64,000 nt of DNA from Fistulifera solaris (taxonomy: Eukaryota; Bacillariophyta; Bacillariophyceae; Naviculales; Stauroneidaceae), in contig AP026128.1 in the NCBI GenBank assembly GCA_030295235.1, forward strand, positions 496,001-560,000, written 5' to 3'. Each line of letters begins with the position of its first letter. Positions within the stretch are counted from its first letter, which is position 1. This document shows positions 21,791-34,468 of this stretch, in pieces. Position numbers and translations under genes: made by a program. Under the pieces are notes generated by a model, which was given only the letters and a program-made list of their open reading frames with translations, was not told where the DNA came from and made no database searches.

Positions 21791-22668
21791 ATGATAGACG
21801 AGGAGTGGAGACGACCCGGATACTATTTTTTACGCGAAAAGTATGCCGCAGAAGATACGCTCAACATTGAGCTGAACTCCTTTTGTTCGGCAGAAGACTA
21901 CCTTCAAGGTGCTAATGAGGTAATCCCGTCAATAACGAAAGTGCCGCTAATATCCATCAGGAGCGAAGTTGACCGAGACTTGTTGTCGTACACGCAGGTC
22001 TTGGAGCAGCTTATCGAATCTCCCAAACAAACACTTTCAGATTTAATCCGATCTTATATGCTAGGACGCAGACTCAGGATCTTGTTAGAGAAATTTTGCC
22101 GAAACATCCCCATTTTCAAACAATCCACAGAAATATAGCAACTGATCATTTGCATATTATTAATCGCTACATTGACCAGATAACGCCCTTAATTGAGCAA
22201 CAGGCCTATGAGAAAGCTCGTCAATGCAGAAATACAACGTTCAATGGTGACTCGGGAGATTCGGGAATCATAGACATACAACAGCATTTGTTCCCTACGA
22301 TCCAACCGTCGCCAGCATTCAACACAATCGCCTCAACAGTAACATCTTTTGACGATGCATCAGATATTCTCCTATTCAACATGTGCAAGAAGATAATTTC
22401 TCGGTGCAACAGTTTCGACCAGTCGATGCACCCGGCGTCAAGTCGTTCGAATCACCAACGAAGCAGCACGACCATTAGCAAAGGGCGTTACAAACGCACC
22501 ATCGCTATGTCCCGAGAGGAAAGCAAGCGTGTTCAACTACAAAGCAAAGTGCCGCATGAGAATGAAGCGAGGTTGATCAGACTGCCCCCAGAACTGTCGC
22601 AAGGCTATAGTAACGTAAAACAGTCGTCGCAGCCAGACTTCCCGGTCGTCATCGCTGACGCCGTGTGA
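21791..22668 (+). CDS. Protein of unknown function, one frame shift
   Basis: I do not recognise this protein. It begins MIDEEWRRPGYYFLREKY and has a helical region (LSYTQVLEQLIESPKQTLSD). It then changes frame by one base at 22091-22097, a run of A3 followed by T4. Restoring one base gives a smooth helical continuation (LEKILPKHPHFQTIHRN, then NRYIDQITPLIEQQAYEKAR). The C-terminal third is Ser/Gln/Arg-rich and probably disordered. The corrected length is 292 residues. There is no signal peptide or membrane segment. The continuity of helix-like sequence across the shift supports one real gene. Confidence 0.5.
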
Positions 22669-22971
22669 CGAGCTCTACCCTTCTTTAAAGACCCACAGAA
22701 GCGATTCGAAGACACATGAAACGTCACTGAGAAGCGTGGCAACCATTTCGTTGAAAATCACAAGCCAAAGTCTGTTTATCATCCGTCACCGCGTCAAACT
22801 CGCTACTTCAAACAATCGCAAGGGCAATCGGGGCAAGGCGCCGTGGCAACCTTCAAAAACGTCTTCAGTTTTTGTTCGATGCATCGGTAGCTCTCGAATA
22901 AGAAAAGCGCAACCCGGCCTGTAAATTGCGACGAAGTCTTTCCTGTCGTCCTGGAAACAACAAGTGGGTGT
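22669..22971. other. Convergent 3' spacer
   Basis: The short gap between two convergent genes has no features that I recognise. Confidence 0.5.
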
Positions 22972-24463
22972 TCACTTTAGCACCGCCACAAACCGCAGCG
23001 GGCAATAAGCATCATAATGAGTAGATCGAACCACTTTGTCGGAACTGCGGTACTCAATAGGTGCCACATCAACACCCCATTCCATTATCTGGAATCCAAC
23101 TTCTTCGATAATGTTGTATAGTTCATCCGCGCTGAAACGTATTTGGCTTTTCTGATGCCATTGTAGGGGTCCTACATTAACCCACATTCCTCCTTTCGGC
23201 CTCAACAACTTGGTTATCATGGTGATATATTCCAAAACGTTTGATGCCGTATCCAAAAAAGAAGCAAGTGACCACCACATCGAATTTCGATTGATTGTTG
23301 ACTACGCCGTTGAGCGACAAGAAATCAGCGACGGTGTACGACAAATGTCCTTGCTTTGTGCTCAAGTCATCAACATCGGGATATTGAACTCTTAAATAGC
23401 GTTGACTTGAGTTGACTTCATTGGAGAGTTGATCGGAACTGTATGGATGTATCATCCCCGATTGCTTTCGTTGCAAAATGGAAGCTGCCGCGGCTGCCAT
23501 TCCCACGGATGACTCTAGCGCTTCTACCCACGCGTGTTTGTTTCGAGCCAACTCCCACGCCAAACGTCCCATTCCTGCCCCTGGTACCATAATCCGTAAA
23601 CCCGATTTGTCGATTTTACTCAAACACCAGTCGTAGAGTTGTCGTCGAATCTGTTTTCCCTCAGCTGTCCAATCTCGAACGATGTGCGCCACGACTTGAT
23701 GTGGGTCATCGTACGAATGATCGGCCGTACGCGATGAGAACGTGTTTGTGGAATTTGCTGGCTCACCATCCGGTAAAACGTATGTAGTCTCGAACGGAAC
23801 AAATACTTGCGTCTGAAGAAGATCTTGATCTTGATCAAATATCTCCGAAAGTCGATCGATTCGGTTCTGCAAGCGACCTGTAATATTATCCAAGTTAGTC
23901 AGCTCTTTATTAAAAAGAAGAATGTCCAATCCTTGACTGAGCGTTTGCAATAAGCGAAGATTGTGGGTCCTATATTGCTCGGCAGATTTGTGGAGTAGGG
24001 TCCAATCCGGTTCTTGAAAGACAATAAAGGGCACGGCATTCGATGATCTTTCGCTACTAGATTGATTCAAAGCTGTCTTTTTGTTATAGAGTAATGTGCA
24101 AAAGATATCAAAGAGATAATTGCGAAGGAGAGAGGCAAGGCGGCGATGTTTGCTAGCAACGACCAAGCATGAGGCTGCGAAGATATATTGTGCTCCGACA
24201 GCTTGGAAGAAGACGCTGCAGATACCATATTTTTCCAAAATTTCAACCTGTCGATGCAGTACGTTTATCGGGTAAGCATGTTGTGTTGTGCTGATTATTT
24301 GCAAAAGTAAATACGTTAGTTGTGCTTTGTTTTGTTGCATGATGCGCTGCATTATTTTTGCATCCGATGATAAAATAAAGCGACGAGCGGAAGCATCCTC
24401 GTCATCCAATCTTAACTCCATCCTTCGTATACCATGCATAACTGCTCTGTCGACGTCAGCCAC
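22972..24463 (-). CDS. CARNMT1: Carnosine N-methyltransferase family protein (N2227-like)
   Basis: A SAM-dependent methyltransferase of the N2227/carnosine N-methyltransferase family, which methylates a histidine imidazole in carnosine or in proteins. After a helical N-terminal half it shows VVAHIVRDWTAEGKQIR and the SAM loop IMVPGAGMGRLAWELA, then ALESSVGMA. Downstream are FDVVVTCFFLDTASNVLEYI, GGMWVNVGPLQWH and SADELYNIIEEVGFQI, all characteristic of the family. The frame shifts at a plus-strand A6 run (23255-23260), inside VVTCFF. With one base fewer the product is 496 residues. Diatoms are not known for carnosine, so a protein-histidine substrate is equally possible. Confidence 0.85.
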
Positions 24464-24678
24464 GCATGACCACGCAAGATCAATCGTTCATCCACAAAAC
24501 CTGACGGCGAACGGCAATCGGTACTGAGTTTCGTCTACACAATAATGTATAGTACAAACAAGAATTCTGCGCCATGGAAAACTTGGCGCATTATTTTGCA
24601 ACACTTTTTCATTTCAACCAAATTCAAGAAAAGATTTCCACCATTTTATCATTGACTGGGACAGTCTGAGTTCACAAA

Positions 24679-25711
24679 ATGAATGAGCCCGGCGATGCCG
24701 CTGAAGCTCAGCGACGAGAGGAACGTCGCCGCGCTCAAAGGAATGAAGTACTCGCCGCCATTCGTCCTGCACGAAGAAGTTGGCAACGGCTTCTGGATCT
24801 ACAGGATAACACATCGACGGAAAGTACTCGTGATGGAACGACAAGTTCTAATACTGAGGTAGCAGACGGCGAAGAGGACGAGGAGGATCAGTCCCGAACC
24901 TGGACGCAAAGCATGCGATGGTTATTGCACCGAGGCGACCATGAAGCAGATGATCATCCTATGCACCAACGAATCATGGATTTGCGCGCCCTTGCGATCC
25001 AAAATCGTATGATTCGACTCGACAGCGGGCATCACGCTCGAGGAAATGAATCGCACGCTGCTAATGCAACAACCGCTTCTAGCTCTAATGAAACAAACGG
25101 GGAGCTATCTCCTCTCATGACTGCCTCCGCGATCGGCGATATTGATCAATTAACTGATCTACTTCAAACACACACTTGGTCACGCGTCAAGGGAGATCAT
25201 GGACAAACACCGCTCCATGAGGCTTCAAGAAATGGTCACGTTGAAGCGGCGCGCTTGCTAATTGAGTTCTGCAATGGTATCGAGATGGTTCGCGACAGCG
25301 ACAAACTGTCCCCACTTCATTATGCAGCAGAAAGCGGTCATTTGGATGTCGTCTCACTTCTCCTCTCGTGTGGTGTTGACGTGAATACAAAAGTCGCTTC
25401 CAAACCACAGCCTTGCACGTCGCTAGTAGAAACGGCCATTTATGCGTTGTCGAGGTCTTAATAGAGCACGGTGCCGACGTAAACCAGATCGACAATAAAA
25501 GCGCACCGCGCTTCACAAAGCATGTCTGAAAGGGCATCGCGATGTCGCTGCCTACTTGATAGAGCACGGGGCGGAAGTAGACGCTAAGACAAGCAGCGGT
25601 CAAACAGCTTTATGTAAAGCTCTAAAAGGTCGGCATGCTGCCACCGTTCAGCTGCTATTGGAAAAGGCGCAAAAATTCAAGAAAGAGACAAAGAGCATGG
25701 GTCTCTATTGA
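24679..25711 (+). CDS. Ankyrin-repeat protein, two frame shifts
   Basis: The N-terminal 150 residues are charged (RREERRRAQRNEVLAAIRPARR, then an acidic EEDEEDQ stretch). At least five ankyrin repeats follow, recognisable from LSPLMTASAIGDIDQLTDLL, GQTPLHEASRNGHVEAARLL and LSPLHYAAESGHLDVVSLLL. After 25412 the repeats continue in shifted frames (VASRNGHLCVVEVLIEHGAD, then LKGHRDVAAYLIEHGAEVDA), ending at TGA 25709-25711. One base is missing near 25413 and another near 25504. The corrected length is 344 residues. Ankyrin repeats bind proteins; no enzymatic domain is present and the partner is unknown. Confidence 0.75.
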
Positions 25712-26924
25712 TTCGTGCATTGGAGACAGACTTTTTAGATGCTTTGTTCTTGATTATCCGTTTGAACCCACAATATTGGTTTTCGATTCAAGATCGCTAT
25801 GTACCATAATAAAGTAGATATACCTTAGAACAACTAACACTGTACCTTTGTAGATATTAGGGTATAAAATGTTTACAATTATGATAGACATCGGCGAGGT
25901 GAGTTGACTCATCGTCACAAATTTATGACTTCACCCTTGTGTTTTTCGCTAAAACACAAAGCACAAGCGACAGGCCGCGCTCAGCGACTTTCCCGATAGT
26001 CGGACCACAACTGTTGTATTTGTTGCTCACAGCTTGCTTTGATCATAAAATGTTTCAAACTATGGCTTTGTGTTAAAAAGGTTGGGTTCGGTTGTGGGAA
26101 GTTTTGGTGAGAAATGATTTGTGAGGAGAATCAAAACGAAACGCCACGCAGCCATGAAAAAGCCGATCAGGTATCCAATCGTCATAGCACATACTATCTT
26201 CCTGTCGCAGGCTATTGTGGATACTGTTTTACTATAGTGCCATAGAGCAGCCTACGGCGCAGAATTGTACTGAGCTGCGCGGAGTTGGCGCGAGAAGGGA
26301 GGGAATTTTGGAATGCGGTATTGGGCTCGAGTAAGTCCTCTACGACGACAATCGGTACAAACAGCATCATCGTCAATCATCGCAGAACAGCTCGTCGTGA
26401 ACATTGGCTGAAGACGACTGCAAAGTTGTCGGTGGTGAGTCGGAACTTTGCCTCTTTTTCTTTTGTATCGTTTTGTATGTGTTGATGAGAATATGATTAG
26501 TGGTTTTTTATTGAGAAGATTGAGTCAAATGAAGCGAGAAAAAGAAGGATCGAACGCCATGGTTGTCGTTGCATTTTTCGGTAGGATGACTGCGTGAGAT
26601 GTACAGGGCCTTCGGGTCATGTATGTTCGTCACTCCAAAAATGTTTCTTGTAGATGTGAAACTAGCAAATGTCGCAAAGGACGTTGGTTACTTAATGCGT
26701 TTGTTAAGTGGATAACGTGATTACCGCGCTGCGACAAGTAGTCCGTACTTACTAAACAATTTCGCCGATGGGGAGGATGTCCTCGAACTGTTGCTACCGT
26801 TGTATGCGAATGAGTTGGGTTATCTCCGCTATTCTTTCTAACACTGTTCTTTTCAGTCTGTTAATTGGAACTCAGGTAATCAAAGATCATAGAAGTAACC
26901 TTCCTTACTGCGTTTGATCCAAAG
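25712..26924. other. Intergenic, upstream region of the p300/CBP gene
   Basis: About 1.2 kb without a convincing gene. It may hold an untranslated leader or promoter for the acetyltransferase gene. An ACTATAG near 26226 resembles the start of the dispersed element, but the rest of the element is not clear. Confidence 0.5.
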
Positions 26925-29900
26925 ATGATGATTCCTTTTGACCAAAACGGAGGTCCGCAGCAAGGTCAACCCCAATCAATGCGACCTCCTATGCCACCGG
27001 GTCACATGCAACCTTCTCCTGCGGGTGTAATGCAGCATGGTCATCCCCAGCAGCCGATGAATCCGCCGCCGTACTCACATCGACCTTCCGGGGGTATGCC
27101 GGTGCAACCTCCTCATTACATGCCTCCTTCTCCTGCGCAACACCAAGGAAATTTTAACGGAGGAATTCCAGGAAATGCTGGCCAGTATTCTTCTCATCCG
27201 CCGCTACATCAATCTCAACCCCCGATGCATCCGATGGGACATCCAGGGCAGATGCATCACTCTCAAATGAATCGACAGCACCCGAGCAACATGGGAATGC
27301 CTCCTATGCAGCAGCATGATCCAATGATGAATTCAAGTCAAGGGCATGGTCGACCGCCGCCTCCTCAGCAGTATATGAACACACAACAGCCACCGCCACC
27401 GCCCGCGCAACCGCAGGGAATGGGTGGGGAAGTTGGCAAAGTGATAGAGATATACCGCACCGAAGGGAAATGATACAACACATGTAAGTATTTTGCCGAA
27501 AGAGTGTCTCAATGATGCTTTCCTTCTTCAGCATCACTCACAATTCGTTGCAGTATCAAATTGCTTAAGAAAGATAGAAGCGGATCACCTGAATCACTGA
27601 ATAGACTCCCGCAAATGGCGAAGCATTTGGAAGTATCACTTTATCGCAACGCGCCTTCGTTTGAGGCTTTCGTCGATATGTCAACGCTCAAGCAACGTTT
27701 GCATCAAATAGCTGCTGAGGTCTCGCGGAGGTCTCGCTCGCAAAATGATTCTAGACGTGATGATTCGATGCGGACTCAAGGTGTTGATCACTCTATGTCA
27801 TCGTTCAGTCAAAATGGTATGCGAGGAGGATCTTCATCGCCTTATATGGGGAGCATGAGCACTGGTAACGGCAGCATGAACAATGGGCACATGAATAGCG
27901 GAGGAATGAACAACAACAGCATGAACAGCGGAAGCATGAACAGCGGGAGAATGGTCAACATGGAGGACATCAATCCGATGTCGAGTGGAGGAGGGTCGCA
28001 GGTCTACCACCAGCAGCCTCAACGGAATGACAGGATGAGCCAGCATCAACCACCACCGCAGCAACAGCCGCCGCCGCAGCAGCACCGTCCGAACATGCAA
28101 GCTTCGGCGATGCAATCACAAGGTCAGAACCGCAACGACCCGGAGTGGAAACTCAGGATACGGCACAAGCAGCAACGTTTGTTACTTCTCCATCATTCAG
28201 CGAAGTGCAACCATAAAGGTCAATGTCCAGTAACGCCCCACTGTGCCGACATGAAGCGACTTTGGAGACACATGGAGGGTTGTAAAGACAATCAATGCCG
28301 TGTACCACATTGCTTCTCTTCTCGAGCTATTTTGAGTCACTATAGGAAGTGCAAAGATCCTGCTTGTCCAGCGTGTGGACCAGTACGTGAAACAGTTCGA
28401 AAAGGACAGCGAAGCGGCTCCAACCCGAACGCTATGAGTATGATGAGGACATCTTCGCCAGCTATTCCCAATCAACAACCGCAGCAACCAATGATGCAGG
28501 CTCCTGAAATGGTACAAATGGGTAGCTCGTCATTCGGCGGAGTTTCTGTTCGGTCGAGCGGAGGGCATTCTGTAATGCCACCCCGGCTTCGAACGTTCCA
28601 GCCGGAAGCAATGAAATGCAATATCCCCCACAGTATCGATCAAGTAATCCGGTTCTATCAAACGATCCGGGGTTCTTCGGTAATGACCAGCAGGCTCCAG
28701 ACGCCCATGGTGCATCAAGTTCTGCAACTAACCAGTCATCGCTCAAGGATCCATCATCGACTACCATCCCAGGAGGAAGTCGTCCACCAGGAAGTAGTGA
28801 ATCAGAGTGGCAGAAAATTCGCCATAAGCAACAACGGCTTCTATTGTTACGACACGCTTCACGATGCCAGCACGAATTGGGTACATGTCCAGTAACGCCT
28901 CACTGCGCCAGTATGAAAAAGCTTTGGGACCATATTGCCCACTGCAAAGATCAGCAATGCAAGGTTCAACACTGTCTAACAAGTCGTTATGTGCTCAGTC
29001 ATTATCGTCGATGCAAGAATGCGCGATGTCCCTCCTGCGGGCCGGTTCGTGATTCCATTCGGCGGTCGGCGTTGAAAGAGAAACAACAACAAGGGGGTCA
29101 AATTCAACAACATAGTGGTGCCATGAGCTCTAATATGCTGGATGACGACGTTTTTAAGACTCCTATGTCCTCACCGCCTCAGCTTGAGCCCTCACCGACG
29201 GATTCGTCTTTGCGGCCGGAACTGAAAAGAAGAAAGAAGGAAGACGACGCATCTGAAGCAACAGGCTCGACGATGGTTACCAGCAACGAGACTTTGAAAG
29301 TGCCATCTGCACCCGCTTCGTCTTTGACCGTAAAGAGTGAGACGAATTTACAGGCAGTCCAACCAGCGGAAGCGGATTCGAAATCGAAGGATCCTAGAAA
29401 TGCTGATAGGTCCTTGTTGAATAGCTTCAGTTTGAAGGAACTTGAAACGCATTTGCAATCTCTTGACCGGAAAACTCAATTACCCGCTGCCAAGCTTAAA
29501 GCCAAATGCCAAGAAGTTCTGAAGGGATTACAGACACACCAGCATGGATGGGTTTTCAATTGTCCTGTCGACCCTGTTGAGCTTGGTCTTCCAGATTACT
29601 TTGAGATTATTAAAAAGCCTATGGACCTTGGGACTATTCAGAAAAAGATCGAAAGCGGAAGCATCCATTCAATCGAGGAGTTCATATCCCTTGTGCATCT
29701 AACCTTTGATAACGCCATGGCATACAACGAGTCCGAGTCCGTGGTGTACGGCATGGCGAAGGAACTCAAAACGAAGTTTGAGGGAGACGTGAAGAAGCTA
29801 ATGAAGACTTTAGAAGAGGAAGACTTGCAGCGGCGTCAGAATGATCGTGCCTGTCACCTATGTGGATGCGAGAAGCTGTTGTTTGAACCACCGGTATACT

Positions 29901-32170
29901 TCTGTAACGGAATGAATTGTCCAAGTCAGCGCATCCGGAGAAACAACAATTTTTACATCGGGGGCAACAATCAGTATTTCTGGTGTAGTTCATGCTATAA
30001 TGAACTGGACGACAAGATTCCCATAGAGTTGATCGACATGACAATTATGAAGAGTGATCTGACCAAGAAGCGAAACGACGAAGTGCACGAGGAAAGCTGG
30101 GTGCAGTGCGATACATGCGAAAACTGGGTTCATCAGATTTGCGGACTTTTCAACACTCGTCAAAACAAGGAGCATCACAGCGAATATAATTGCCCAAGGT
30201 GCATTCGGGATAAGCGATTAGCGAATGGTGACATCCCCATGCCTAGACCACCAGGCGCGTCGGATTTGCCACGAACAACCTTATCGGAGTGTCTGGAACA
30301 GCATATTGCAAAGAGAATTGAGAAGAAAAAGCGACAACTCGCAGAAGAGAAAACCAAAAATGAGGTACGTCAATGAATTTTCGTTCTACTATTTTATGAA
30401 TTACATCTCACCGTTATCGTGCTTAGGGAATATCTATGGAGGAAGCGTTGAAACACGTCGAGTCCGGAGGACCGATCATTATCCGCCAGGTCACAGCCAT
30501 GGATCGTAAACTCGAAGTACGAGATTTGATGCGAGAACGCTACGCGCATAAGAACTACCCCGAGGAGTTTCCCTTCCGTTGCAAGTGCATCGTAGTATTC
30601 CAGAAGCTCGATGGAGTTGATACGATTTTGTTTGCCCTCTATGTGTACGAACACGGAGAGAATAATCCACCTCCCAATCAGCGGTGTGTTTACATCTCCT
30701 ATTTGGATAGTGTGCATTTTATGCGACCGCGAAACTTGAGAACGTTTGTCTACCACGAGATTTTAATAGCATATTTGGATTATGCGCGTCAACGAGGTTT
30801 CGCCACTGCGCACATCTGGGCATGTCCACCGCTTCGAGGCGACGACTACATCTTTTCGCGAAGCCAGAAGATCAGAAGACACCACGTGACAACAGGCTTC
30901 GTCAATGGTATCAAGAAATGTTGGTCGAAGCTCAAAAACGAGGCATTATTGGAAGACTCACGAATATGTACGATCTATACTTTGCAAATGAATCGCTTGA
31001 TGCGACTGCAGTTCCTTATCTAGAAGGCGACTACTTTCCCGGCGAAGCCGAAAATATTATTAAAATGCTGCAAGAAGGCAAAGGCAAGAAAGCGGGCAAC
31101 GGCGGTAAAAAGAAAAAGAGCAAGACTAGTACGAGCACAACTGGTACACGGTCGACTGGTGTCGACGAGGAGGCCCTTTGGCTAGCGGCTTTATGGACGA
31201 CGCCAAATCGTTGAAAGACCTAGATCGTGATCAGGTGATGGTAAAGCTTGGAGAGACAATCCAGCCGATGAAGGAAAGCTTCATTGTCGCATTCTTGAAC
31301 TGGTCGGGGGCGAAAGAGGAGGACAAGGTTGTTCCGGAGGCGATAGCCAAGGCTCGAGCCGAATACAAAGACGAGAATTTAGAAAGTGACCTCGCCGGAA
31401 GTAAGCGCGACGCTCTCGGTCATGCTGGAAGAAGCTCATCTGATTCTGTGAAGGTCATCGACGACGACGAAGAGGATCTTGATTGCGAATTTCTCAATAA
31501 CCGGCAGGCATTCTTGAATCTTTGTCGTGGTAACCATTATCAGTTCGATGAGCTCAGACGTTCCAAGCACACCTCCATGATGGTTCTTTGGCATTTGCAC
31601 AACAGAGATGCACCGAAATTTGTTCAACAATGCGTCGCTTGTAATCGGGAAATTCTCAGTGGTAAACGATACCATTGTGGCACGTGTCCCGACTATGATC
31701 TTTGCCAAGAGTGTTACAAAGACCCGAAGGTCAACCGAGGAAACTGCACGCATCCCCTGACTCCCATTGCTGTCGACCCTGACGCCAACCAGGAACGAAA
31801 TGGAATGGACGACGCTGAGCGACAGGCTCGTCAACGTAATCTCATGATGCACATCCAGCTGATCGAACATGCATCGGGTTGTGTGTCGAAGACTTGCACG
31901 TCGTCGAACTGCGCTAAGATGAAGAATTATCTTCACCACGCGAGTATTTGCCGTGTGAAAGTGCAAGGCGGATGCAAGATCTGCAAGAAAATCTGGACGC
32001 TTCTGAGAATCCATGCTCAGAAATGCAGGCAAGTGCGCTGTCCGATTCCTCAATGTAATGCTATTCGAGAGAAGATGCGGCAATTGCAGAAGCAACAACA
32101 AGCTATGGACGACCGACGCCGCTTGGAAATGAATCGTCATATGCGTTTCGGTGGAGCAGCTCCGTCGTAA
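26925..32170 (+). CDS. p300/CBP-type histone acetyltransferase
   Basis: A nuclear transcriptional co-activator of about 1705 residues that acetylates histones. Exons are 26925-27483, 27554-30364 and 30427-32170. Order: a Pro/Gln/Met-rich start; a KIX-like helical domain spanning intron 1 ([14 protein letters not shown] then [10 protein letters not shown]); TAZ zinc finger 1 (~28147-28395); TAZ 2 (~28807-29055); a bromodomain (~29500-29800, with [16 protein letters not shown]); a Cys-rich RING/PHD region (~29840-30215); the KAT11 catalytic domain (from 30427, with [14 protein letters not shown] and [11 protein letters not shown]); a ZZ finger (~31630-31760); and a third TAZ (~31830-32080). Single-base losses lie at 27417-27419, 28614-28616, 30853-30856 and about 31172. 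Every domain resumes after each shift, so this is one gene. Confidence 0.9.
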
Positions 32171-32823
32171 CGTTGGCTAAGTTTACACATGAAGTATGCA
32201 TAAAACGTATAGACCTTTGGTTAATGCTTGAGTGTAGTAATAAAGACTTGCACTTTTCGACAACTATAGGCCTACAAGAGTTCGATTCGTGACTGCAGGG
32301 CAGCCGTGGCGAAAAACAGACACTGTATTATTGTCCTCTGGTAATTCAGGAAGACAACTATTCCCCACGCTTCATGACGTAAACAATCCTGATTCGTGTT
32401 CCAAATAAAGTGGTATATGTATGATGTACGCGACAAATAATGTAGTCTAGTGAGCCAAGTTAGCAAGACGAACAGACGTTTCAATAAAAGTCTGGATCGC
32501 GACGATTACGCTTCGTGACTGCCATGCAGTCGTGGATAAGTTGATATACACTTTGTCCTATAGTACCTTCATTTTATTTGGACCCTTTAATGCAGACCAA
32601 ATTCTGCAGAAAGGGCGCCATCTGTCGTCCGAAAGTCCGAATGCATTCTCGTTGCACCGAAATAATCAGCATCATCGCAAGTATCACTATTAATCATTTC
32701 ATTTACCACAAGAGTCCTACTGTAAAAGAGATGGTTTGGTAGCTATAGAGCGCTCTAACACCACCAGTGAAAAATTTGTTCAAAGCTTTTCGAAAGATTG
32801 AATCACCGTCAACTTGTTGCATC
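32171..32823. other. Intergenic with a repeat dimer
   Basis: The gap holds two minus-strand hairpin-element copies and no gene. The open frame of the downstream gene extends to 32767 without an ATG, so I start that gene at 32824. Confidence 0.55.
32284..32566 (-). repeat. Dimer of the dispersed hairpin element (copies 5 and 6)
   Basis: The copy at 32511-32566 reads on the minus strand ACTATAGGACAAAGTGTA and ends CACGACTGCATGGCAGTCAC, in which GACTGC and GCAGTC pair. The copy at 32284-32336 keeps ACAGTGTCTG and the hairpin CGGCTGCCCTGCAGTCACGA. They are about 227 bp apart. Confidence 0.65.
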
Positions 32824-34355
32824 ATGCTAGCGAATCTTTTGGGCAAGGAACTCCTGAAAACCGATGCGAACATCCGTAACATTAAAGCCAACGGAATGGT
32901 TTCCTCGAGACACGCTACAACTCCCATTTCGATCCAATTAATGAGATCGGTGTCGGGATTGTGCTGCGAAGAATGCAACCTTCCGGAAAGCGAGGAAGAA
33001 CGCATGCACCGCTACGATTTAGATGCCCTCCGACGTCAGAATTCGTCCACTTCACCGCTCGTATTAGCTCCCATGAGTGCACCCAACAATGTGAAACGTG
33101 TCGAGCAAATTATTACGGACTACATTGCGGCGTGTCGCTTTTACGGATGCGGCGATCGCATCAATGCCGGAGTCTTGACCACGATCCGATTCTCTTTGCC
33201 CAGCCTGCGACTCAGTGGCGGCTTTCACGATGCCGACATGTTGGCCTTATCGGAAATTATGTTTCGACACGCCAACAGTGCGTTGAGCTTTATTCATAGA
33301 TTGGACTTTTCCTTGTCCTCCAAAGAAGGACAGTTGCACGGACGAGCCGGCTTTCGTTCGCACGGTGCACTGGCGTTGGCGAAAATTCTGCAGTGTTCGG
33401 AGTATATTAAAGAAGTCAATGTCAAACGCAACCGCATTGGATCGTTCGGGGCGTCGGCGTTGTTTTTAGCCTGTTCGAGCAACCCTACTCTTGAAACGTT
33501 GGGCCTCGAGGCTTGTCGGATTGGTGAAAGGGGCGCTTTGGCGTTTGCGGAAATCATGTCGTCGAATTCCGAGTCAGGTTTGCGTCAAGTCGATCTAAGT
33601 GGAAATTACATCGGTTTCAAAGGGGCGTTCGCGATCGAGGAATGTTTGCAAATACGCCGACAAAAGGGTCTCCCCGAAATTCATGTTGATGTGGAGAGTA
33701 ACTTGGTGTTTGCCGAAGTAATGAACGGAGTGACGCACGGCGTCGGCATGATTCTAGCTTTAGTGGCGAGTGTGCTGCTGTCCAAACAAGTGGAGAACAA
33801 GTCGCATCGACACGTGATTAGTTGCGGTGTGTACTCGGCGTCACTCATGGTCTTGTATCTCAGTTCGACCTTATTCCATTCACTGTTCGCCCTACGAAGT
33901 ATCCGGTGGGTTTTACGGTCGCTGGACAAGAGTGCTATTTACATTCTGATTGCTGGTACATACACTCCTTTCTTACAGATCGTTCTGGCCAAGGATCCTT
34001 TGTTTTCGACCTATCTGCTGGCGTTCCTTTGGATTTGCTGTGTATTGGGTATTTGGGTGGAAGCCTTCCAGACGGAATGGAAGTATCGAGGTCATTTCTC
34101 GCTACTCATGTATTTGAGCATGGGATGGTCGGCCTTGACGTTCCTTCCTACCGTCATTACGCGTCTCCCTCCTCGCCCACTGATCTATCTCGTGTTGGGT
34201 GGTGTTTCCTACACGACCGGCGTTCCCTTTTTGTGCGCAACAATAACTTGGATCACGCGATATGGCACGTATTTGTCTTGGCGGGAAGTATCTTTCACTG
34301 GTGGGTTATTTACCGATATGTGGCACCTGCGGAGCTCGGTTATGCCACTGGCTAA
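32824..34355 (+). CDS. LRR domain fused to a PAQR/hemolysin-III membrane domain
   Basis: A protein of about 510 residues. The N-terminal half has ribonuclease-inhibitor-type leucine-rich repeats ([60 protein letters not shown]). The C-terminal half is a seven-helix PAQR/HlyIII domain with its metal-site residues: [38 protein letters not shown], and finally [17 protein letters not shown]. The last segment is reached after one base is restored at a T5 run (34228-34232), and the gene stops at TAA 34353-34355. PAQR proteins include adiponectin and progestin receptors and ceramidase-like enzymes. The cytosolic LRR would be a binding module. An upstream GTG at 32767 is possible but not needed. Confidence 0.83.
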
Positions 34356-34468
34356 ATAGGTAACGGAATGGAATGAATCAAGTGAGAGCAATAAGATTAA
34401 TAGTTACGGAGTAAAAAACTACACTATAGCTATTTTAAAACTTATTCGACTGTTTCTACTACGCTACT

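Noticed and set aside
21791-22668. Two overlapping small genes
   Set aside because: One restored base near 22091-22097 joins them into one continuous helical protein, so a single frame-shifted gene is likelier.
27834-28115. His/Val-rich minus-strand protein
   Set aside because: It is the antisense of the Met/Asn/Gly-rich low-complexity region of the p300/CBP gene.
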